From Rhizophagus clarus (taxonomy: Eukaryota > Glomeromycota > Glomeromycetes > Glomerales > Glomeraceae), in the NCBI GenBank assembly GCA_015698045.1, contig BLAL01000040.1, positions 288,501 through 352,500 of the forward strand: a DNA stretch of 64,000 bases. The letters are read 5' to 3'. The translations under genes and the position numbers were made by a program. Below the pieces are notes generated by a model, which made no database searches, had not been told where the DNA came from, and saw only the letters and a list, made by a program, of their open reading frames with translations. Shown here piece by piece: positions 57,072-64,000 of this stretch (positions within the stretch are counted from its first letter, which is position 1; each line of letters starts with the position of its first letter).

Positions 57072-58530
57072 AGGACCCCGAACAATATATATATAGGTCA
57101 GATGAAAATTTCAAAATTTACTATGATCAATAAGCAAATTATTTTAAGTTCTACTAAGCAAACTCTTATTATAACCTTTAAATTTTTTATTTTACTAAGC
57201 AATTTTTTTTCTGATATATATAACTTTATTTAAGTATAAAAAGATAATTTAATTATAATAAATATATATATAGTAATAGTAAATTAATTTTTTATATTAT
57301 TGCGAAAAAAAATTGTCAAATTAATTCACTAAATATTAATAAATTAATAATATAAAATGATATACAACTTCGGAATTTTTAATTTTAATTAATATTAATA
57401 TAAGAGTGAATTTATTTAACGCACCTGCGTTGCAACGCATCCTTCCTTTTTTGTAAATTGTTTATGTTGATCAACCAGCTTATACACCGCACCCCCCTTA
57501 AAATGACAATGATAAACATAAAAAATTTCTTAAAATGGCAATGATAAACATAAAATTTGCAACGTGTGGGACGGTAAATAAATTATTTCTTAATATAATA
57601 TTAATATACTATCGCTATTTTAAAAATAGTTTTAAAATTTGGAATTTTTTATAAATATTATTATATTTAGATTTATAAAAATTAAAATATAAATTATTGC
57701 TAACTCTTATGAACAACTTCTTAAAGTTAACAAGTTGATTTAAAATAAAAAAAATTACACTTTAAAATTAAAATCACTTAAACGATAAATAATTAAAAGT
57801 ACAAAAGTTGGTCGCATTTTACGAATATTAATCCAATCATTCTAAAAGTTTTATTATAAGTAGATTCGATCTTGCTGAACAACTTTACTTAAGCGGAAAA
57901 AGGCAATTTCATTTGACCAAAGTGGTGAAATCATGCTCCGAAGTTGTAAAATAGGTTTTCACAAAAAAATTGATAATACAAAAATAGCCAATACTTCACA
58001 AATATTAGTCCAATCATTATAAAAATTTATACACAGGTAGATTCGATATCACTGAACAATTTACTTAAACATAAAAAGGTAATTTTATTTGTCCAAAATT
58101 CATTTTATATATGAGTAAAATTAGCAAACAAAAAATAAGAATATGAGAATATTACTATAAAAACATGATTTTTTTTATAAATATTAAATACAATATCGTG
58201 TTTATAAAATTAAAATGTGTAAAATAATAGAAAAAAAGTATCAGTTTAAAAAAATTTTTTGTAAAAAAATTTTTTTGATATACGTGTGAAATTAAAATTT
58301 TCTCTCTTATATATATATATGAAAATCTTTATTATACGAATAAGGGGTTCTACTACGCAAATATAATTACTGAGCTGAAATAAAAATAAGTTCAACTACG
58401 CATTTAAATATCTAATCAACTAAAAATTTTATCTTAAAATAAGCAAATAAAAGTCTTACATAGGGTTTTTTTTTTATATGATCATTAAGCAAACTCAAAT
58501 TTAACATATTTATATATTGTTTGGGGTCCT
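57072..58530. mobile_element. AGGACCCCGAAC-family element T2 (1459 bp)
   Basis: Starts AGGACCCCGAACAATATATA and ends TATTGTTTGGGGTCCT with the exact 8-bp duplication ATTATAAA (57064-57071 and 58531-58538). Inside are two direct copies of a degenerate unit of about 190 bp (57800-58085, ATTAATCCAATCATTCT and GTAGATTCGAT motifs) and a perfect 14-bp palindrome TGCGTTGCAACGCA near 57426. No coding capacity. The L1 LINE inserted exactly at its left edge. Confidence 0.85.
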
Positions 58531-58607
58531 ATTATAAACATATAAATAAGTATTGAAAGTATGAAATAAGTATCATAAAAATATAGCAAAATAATGGTTA
58601 TTTTATT

Positions 58608-60351
58608 TAGGGCTCTCATTGGTTCAGTTCAGTACGGTTTTTGCAAAAACTGATATTAAATTGAATTGATCGGTATTGGTATTAGTGATTATTGAAACTG
58701 ATCAGTATCAGTATTAATGATTATCAAAACTGATCAGTTTCAGTAATCATTAATACTGATACCGGTCAGTAATTATCAAAAACTGAACCAAATTACCGAT
58801 AAGTTATGTATTAAAAAAAAGATGCGAAACTATTTAATTGACAAAAAATGACATTTCACAATATCTTTTTTTTATTAGAATGACAAAAAACGGTGCAAAA
58901 TGTAAAAAAATATTTCACAAAAAAAGTTGCAAAATGCTGTAAAAAATGTATCACAACGTTATCATTGATTTCGCAAAAAAAAAGTTGCGAAATGTTATAA
59001 AAAATCGTTTTGCAATATTTTTATTAATACCGTTAAAAAGCGTTGCGAATTACATTTTTTTTTATTGATTCAAAAGTAAAAAATGTTTATTAACATTTTT
59101 TAAAAAAAACATTGTGAAAATGTTTTTTTTTGTTTAAATCTATAAATAAAAACATTTCACAACATTTTTTATCAATATAGTTAAAAACGTTAAGCATAAT
59201 GTTTTTTATGTGTAAATTAAAACAAAAAACATTTTCGTAACATTTTTATTAATACCGTTAAAAAGCGTTGCGAACTACATTTTTTTTATTAATTCATAAG
59301 TAAAAAACATTTTGCGACGTTATTAATTAATGGAGTTAAAAAACGTTACGAACAATATTTTTTTTATTGATTCAAAAGTAAAAAACGTTTACCAACGTTT
59401 TTTAAAAAAAACATTGCGAAAATGTTTTTTTGTCATTTATATCTATAAATAAAAAACATTTTACAATATTTTTTATCAATATAGTTAAAAACGTTGAGCA
59501 TAACATTTTTTTATGTGTAAATTCATAAATAAAAAATGTTTTCGCAACGTTTTTATTTAATGGAGTTAAAAAATGTTGTGAACAACGTTTTTAAAAAAAA
59601 TAATGTGAAAATGTTTTTAAAGAAAAATAATACGAAAATGTTTTTAAAGAAAAATAATACGAAAATATTTTTTTTTCATTTAAATCTATAAATAAAAAAT
59701 GTTTTTTTTTTGTTTAAATCTATAAATAAAAAACGTTTCATAACGTTTTTTATCAATATAGTTAAAAACGTTGAGCACAACATTTTTTTATGCGTAAATT
59801 AAAATAAAAAAACATTTTTGCAACGTTTTTATTAATATCGTTAAAAAACGTTGCAAACTACTTTTTTTTTATTAATTCATAAATAAAAAACATTTCGCAA
59901 CATTTTTAATTAATGGAGTCAAAAAACGTTTCAAATAACGTTATTTATGTGTATAATTAAAAAATAAGCATTTTGCAACATTTTTTTAACAATATTAATA
60001 AAAACATTGTGAAACTGTTTTTTATTTTAATTAAACTTTTAATAAATGCGAAACGTTTTTTTAAAATTAACATAAGAATATTTTCGCAACTTTTTTAATA
60101 TTTTAATAAAAAAATGTTGTAAAAACGTTCTTTTATTGAACAAAAACGTTTTTCTTATAAAAAATAAAACATTTTTTAAATCAGTAAATTGGTTTGGTAA
60201 ATCGTAAAACTGATACTAAAACCACAATTACTGAAACTGATCAGTAAATTTACTAACAGGTTCAGTTCAGTAAACCATGAAAATCAAAACTACTCTGATA
60301 CCGAAACTGATCGGTACAGTTTGATAATTACTGAAACCGATCAGAGCCCTA
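58608..60351. mobile_element. hAT-like non-autonomous element H6 (1744 bp)
   Basis: Starts TAGGGCTCTCATTGGTTCAG and ends CGATCAGAGCCCTA, exact 8-bp duplication ATTTTATT (58600-58607 and 60352-60359). Same orientation as H5. Internal repeats differ from H1/H2 in spacing (TCAATATAGTTAAAAACGTT, TTCATAAATAAAAAACATTT), so it is a distinct subfamily. Confidence 0.9.
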
Positions 60352-60427
60352 ATTTTATTTATTAATAATAACATACTTATTTTGATACTTAAATTTTATA
60401 TAAGTAAAAAATAAGTATTAAATAAGC

Positions 60428-61228
60428 AGAATCCCAAATAATACTAATATAACTCACAAATGATCAGCATGCGTTTACTATTAACTTTACGCAACTTTTT
60501 TTTCATAGTAATGCTACACAAACTTATATCTTAGGTAAAAAAAAATTTTAAAAAATTCGTTAATGCTATAACAAATTATTCGGTATAAAGGCAGGTCATG
60601 TGACTTACTGATCTAATCAGATAATCCAAATATCTGATCTTTTTTTTAATCATTTATCAGTTTATTTTTGTAGTGTTGCCAGACGAAAAGCATGACTAAA
60701 CCTTTGGAATTAAGGTAAGAGAGGGTTGTGAAAGGTGTTTTTTTAATTAATTAAGTATTAACTTTTTTTTTACTTTTTGTAGTGTTGCCAGATGAAAAGC
60801 ATGACCAGACTTTTGAAATTAAGGTAAGGGAGGGTGAGGAAAGTGTTTTTCAGTATTTTTTTAACTAATTAATTATTTTTTTTTATTTTTTGTAGTGTTA
60901 TCAGGCAAAAAATATGACCAGACTTTTGGAATTAGGGTAATAAGAACTGAAAAAGAATAATAAAAATAAATAAATTTGGTATAAAATACCAAAAAAAAGT
61001 AAAAAAATAAATAAAATAAAATAAATTTTAGTAATTTAATTTACCGAAATTAGTATTTTTTAAAAATAAATTCACGTATATCTATTATAAACTCTACGCA
61101 AATATAATATGTAAGTTACTCCCAAATTGACTAATCTACACAAACTCAATTTGTAAGTTTAAAAAGTAATTTCATATAAACTTTACACAAACCCATATAT
61201 GAGTTATATTAGTATTATTCGGAGTCCT
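60428..61228. mobile_element. AGGACCCCGAAC-family element T3 (801 bp) carrying cassette array G
   Basis: Starts AGAATCCCAAATAATACTAA and ends TTAGTATTATTCGGAGTCCT, flanked by AAATAAGC (60420-60427) and AAATAAGA (61229-61236), 7 of 8 matching. It contains a promoter-like TATAAAGG (60583) and GTCATGTGAC (60594) followed by array G. Its first 230 bp are the inverted equivalent of the right end of T5 (to 50238). Confidence 0.8.
60670..60945 (+). repeat. Cassette array G: three 41-nt mini-exon-like units
   Basis: Three units: TTTTTGTAG acceptors near 60673, 60781 and 60894, each followed by about 41 nt beginning TGTTGCCAGACGAAAAGCAT (or a variant) and a GTAAGAGAGGG or GTAAGGGAGGG donor; the last donor is mutated to GTAATAAG. 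Same block as array F but on the opposite strand relative to the window and in a shorter family member. Confidence 0.6.
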
Positions 61229-61314
61229 AAATAAGATTCTATATTTTTTACTATTAAAAAAAATACATATTTTTTTGATAATTTTTAAGTATATTTATTA
61301 TTTTGTATTAATCT

Positions 61315-61610
61315 AGGATCCTGAACATTACTAAAATAACTCACATTTTTTTTTTACCCATTTTTCTCAAAATTAAGCCAATTTGCTTTTTTAGTTTTTT
61401 AAGGATATCTCGCCATCTATTTAACCAATTTCGATAAATTTTTTTTTATGTTGTAGATCTCATTGAGAGCTACATTTTAAAAAAAGTTCATCCAATTTGG
61501 ATCACTGGTTGATGAAAAAATTGCAAAAAATATGTTTTTTAGCTTCTAAATTTCACATTAATTTGCTCTTTTTCATGATTATGAGTTGTATCAGTAATGT
61601 CTGGGGTTCT
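61315..61610. mobile_element. AGGACCCCGAAC-family element T4 (296 bp)
   Basis: Starts AGGATCCTGAACATTACTAA and ends TCAGTAATGTCTGGGGTTCT, flanked by ATTAATCT (61307-61314) and ATTTATCT (61611-61618), 7 of 8 matching. Nearly the same length as T1. The inside (CATTTTTCTCAAAATTAAGCC, CAATTTGGATCACTGG) differs from T1-T3. Confidence 0.75.
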
Positions 61611-61716
61611 ATTTATCTGAATTTTTAACTTTTTTTAATAATAAGTATAAAATAAATACAAATCAAGTATATTGGGAGTATTTTAAAAATAAAATAAGTA
61701 AAAAATAAGTACCATA

Positions 61717-61955
61717 TAGCGCTGCATACAGTACCCCCGGTACTATTCAAGAAAGCCAGCCTAGATTGAATAGTACCCCAGGGGGTACTATGTGAGGAGG
61801 GGGGTACTATACAAGGAATAACTTTGGCCAAAAATCAAATTTTGGCCTAAATTAGCACCGGGTACTAATCAAAAATATCAAAATTTGTAGTTGAATAGTA
61901 CTCTGGTACTATTTATGGGGGGTACTATTTGAGAAGGGTACTGTATGCAGCGCTA
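61717..61955. mobile_element. GC-richer MITE with TAGCGCTGCATACAGTACCC ends
   Basis: 239 bp with perfect 20-bp inverted ends TAGCGCTGCATACAGTACCC / GGGTACTGTATGCAGCGCTA, flanked by TA (61715-61716, 61956-61957). The inside is dominated by GGTACTAT/ATAGTACC repeats in both orientations. The minus-strand frame at 61625-61831 overlaps it and is not a gene. It interrupts a sequence reading AATAAGTACC-TATAACGATT. Confidence 0.9.
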
Positions 61956-61984
61956 TACGGTATAACGATTTTTTATAGGGACCC

Positions 61985-64000
61985 CTTCCAGCTACAGAGA
62001 TTCCAAAAAAAAATAGTCAGAAAAAGAAGGTTAAAATAGATGAGAAGCTAGTTACTGGAGCAAGTAGTATGGTGGAAAAAAATAACAAAAATAATGTGGT
62101 CTCTTCTGCTGATAATTTGTCTGATATATTCCAAGAAGACAGGTTGGATTCTCTTCACGAAAATTTAGTTTATTGTGGTGAAAAGCTTAAGGGTTTAATA
62201 GCTAATACCACTCTTATATAAAGTTTCACATGTATTAGCAAGAAATTTAGTTACCAGTACTTAAGGCCAAATAAAGCATTTCTTCAGTCTTTATAAGGCA
62301 CTTTTTAAGTTCTTCGCACTTTTTTTTAAGTCCTTCTCTTCTCACTAGTTAGACTAGAAGAATTAACAAAAACCTGAGAGTCGAAAGGTACTTCACATGA
62401 TGATTGGTCCTGCTCCTCTTTTGGCAAATCCTTGATTACTAAAGTCTTGCTAAAGGTTGGAATAATATATATTTTTCCATGATCCTCTATGCAGAACTGA
62501 TTTTTAGTTGGATCAGAAATACCTTTGACTTTTCGAATTCCTGTTGTCCTTAACCATAGCATTAGCTTTAGCTCACTATTGTCAACACAAGCATAATTTC
62601 CAACAATAGTGATGATCAGGTTCTGTTTCATGTCCTTTAGAGTGACTGCTACATTCGTATACCATTCTAGTGCTTCAGAAGTATGTTCAGAATTACCTTT
62701 TATAGCAAATTTGGAAGGCTTGTCAACTTTCCATTTAAGCACTTCACTAGTAGCTAAATTAAATCCATCAAATTCATTTCTGTTATCTAAAAAAAATTCA
62801 GAGATTGATAAGTCATTTATACTAGTATTCAAGTATTGTAAGGATAAAAACCACTCATCTTTTTTTGACTTCTCCTTTAGAGCCCTTTAAGATAAACACA
62901 TTTTGCGCATTGCTGGTGAAAGCTTTAGCAATAACTTGTCATATGTTTCAGGCTGGCTGGATTCCAAGAATAACTTTTTATTTACTGGTACCTATTTTTT
63001 TTTACTGGTGGGTCATATCCAGACCATCTATTATTTTCCTCATCATAATCATCCCCATCATTTTTCTCACTATCAGAATCGGAAAGAACTATTGATTTAA
63101 GAGACATAAAATAAGACTGAGTGAAATTAGATTGAGTTACCAGTCCTTTTGGATAATTTCGTTTGCTATGGCCTGTTTCCCCACAAATTCCACATTTTTA
63201 TATGTATGCTTTTTTCTGAAATAAATCAGCTAACTGATTTACATTATTTCGAGTTTTTTCAAATCCTTCTTCAATCTTATCAAATCTAGCAGAATTATTG
63301 TTTCACTGAAGACGAGGTCTTTGAAAAAATTTTACAGGATAATCGCTATCTATTTCTTCCTTGCTAAGAAAACCTAAATTTTTTAAGTATTTAGATATGT
63401 GATAATCTCTCATATCTTCCTCTGATTTTGTAAAAGCTGGTGGACCTCTTAGTTGTTTAACAGGTTCAACAGTTTGTAGAGCCAATACCTGTGCTTTTTG
63501 TGCAACTGATTGCTGGGCCATCTGTGCTTGAAAATCAGCTTTCTGCTTTTTCAATAGGAACTGGAATTCAGTTTTTTACTATGCTAATGAATCTTAATAT
63601 GATTTTTGTAAATCTGCAATCTGTTGAGAAGTTGGAACAGGTGAAGAATCATATATATCTTTAGATGCTCGTTGAGATACTAATGGATCAAGTATTCTAT
63701 CTCTTTTATGTCTAGCAATTCATTTTAACTCTATCTCATAAAGCTTTTTAGCTAATTCATTTAATGGCAAATGTTCATCAATATTTTCAGCTTTTTCAAG
63801 CCATGGGAGTGGAAAAGCATCTAAGAACTTTCTACATAATTCTTCAGGTCTATAGTTAACTTATCTACCTATTTGTACTATTTTCTATATAATTTGTCTA
63901 TAGTCATGTCCTCCTTCGTAATTGTTCCATACATCATATCCCGAAGCTCCTCTTTTACTGTATTTTTAGCCACCATATGGCTTGATCAAAATGAATACTA
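61985..64000 (-). mobile_element. Broken gag-like retroelement fossil (family uncertain), continuing past the window edge
   Basis: Minus-strand fragments include an alpha-helical, Leu/Arg-rich region around 63850-63650, a Gln/Lys-rich probable coiled coil (about 63555-63300) and a CCHC-type zinc-knuckle-like motif near 63170-63210, an order seen in gag proteins of LTR retrotransposons and kin. A further frame (62832-62326) downstream is not identified. A short plus-strand frame at about 61990-62220 (Lys/Asn-rich) is also unidentified and may not belong. No terminal repeats and no polymerase are visible here. The copy is broken in several places and looks old. Confidence 0.4.

Overview
The window is a very AT-rich (roughly three quarters or more A+T by eye), transposon-saturated piece of a eukaryotic nuclear genome. 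Introns with TACTAAC-type branch sites, long pyrimidine tracts, KDZ/Plavaka and Tnp2-type transposase relics, a short-intron RING gene and nested DNA transposons together suggest a fungus, most likely an arbuscular mycorrhizal (Glomeromycotina, Rhizophagus-like) species. The organism call is inference, not proof.

Only one apparently intact host gene is present: a two-exon RING-H2 E3 ubiquitin ligase on the minus strand at 37335-39441, with a candidate N-myristoylation start. Nearly everything else is mobile DNA or its remains, often nested three deep.

Layout. 1-312: right end of an element cut by the window edge. 2390-6505 (E1), 7628-23440 (E2) and 24862-29870 (E3): three elements with the same CATCAG...CTGATG ends. 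E2 holds a decayed Plavaka-like transposase (13158-21992) and a divergent accessory gene (8092-12165), both split by later insertions. E1 and E3 carry no transposase; instead each carries a promoter-like block, a pyrimidine tract and a tandem array of tiny exon-like cassettes. 23441-31966 is a composite with CAGGTCGAA ends that encloses E3 and a minus-strand cassette array. 31967-36540 and 54989-57071 are LINE ORF1-bearing copies. 37335-39441 is the RING gene, set in AT-rich spacer. 43.7-50.2 kb holds MITEs, more cassette arrays and nested hAT-like elements. 51573-53990 is a decayed Tnp2-type transposase. 57072-61610 holds three members of an AGGACCCCGAAC-ended family and another hAT-like element. 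61717-61955 is a GC-richer MITE. 61985-64000 is a broken gag-like fossil.

The most notable pattern is the cassette arrays: a branch-site motif, a pyrimidine tract ending in AG, 39-60 nt of 'exon', then GTAAG, repeated 9-16 times. They occur in at least three transposon families, on both strands, with promoter-like sequence in front. In one array the cassettes are near-uniform 45-mers whose one mostly open frame would splice into a repeated hydrophilic peptide. A second pattern is a hAT-like non-autonomous family (six full copies, each with an exact 8-bp target duplication) built inside from alternating palindromic GTTGCGAAAC/GTTTCGCAAC blocks whose CpGs are decaying to TpG/CpA. No tRNA, rRNA or CRISPR was recognised.
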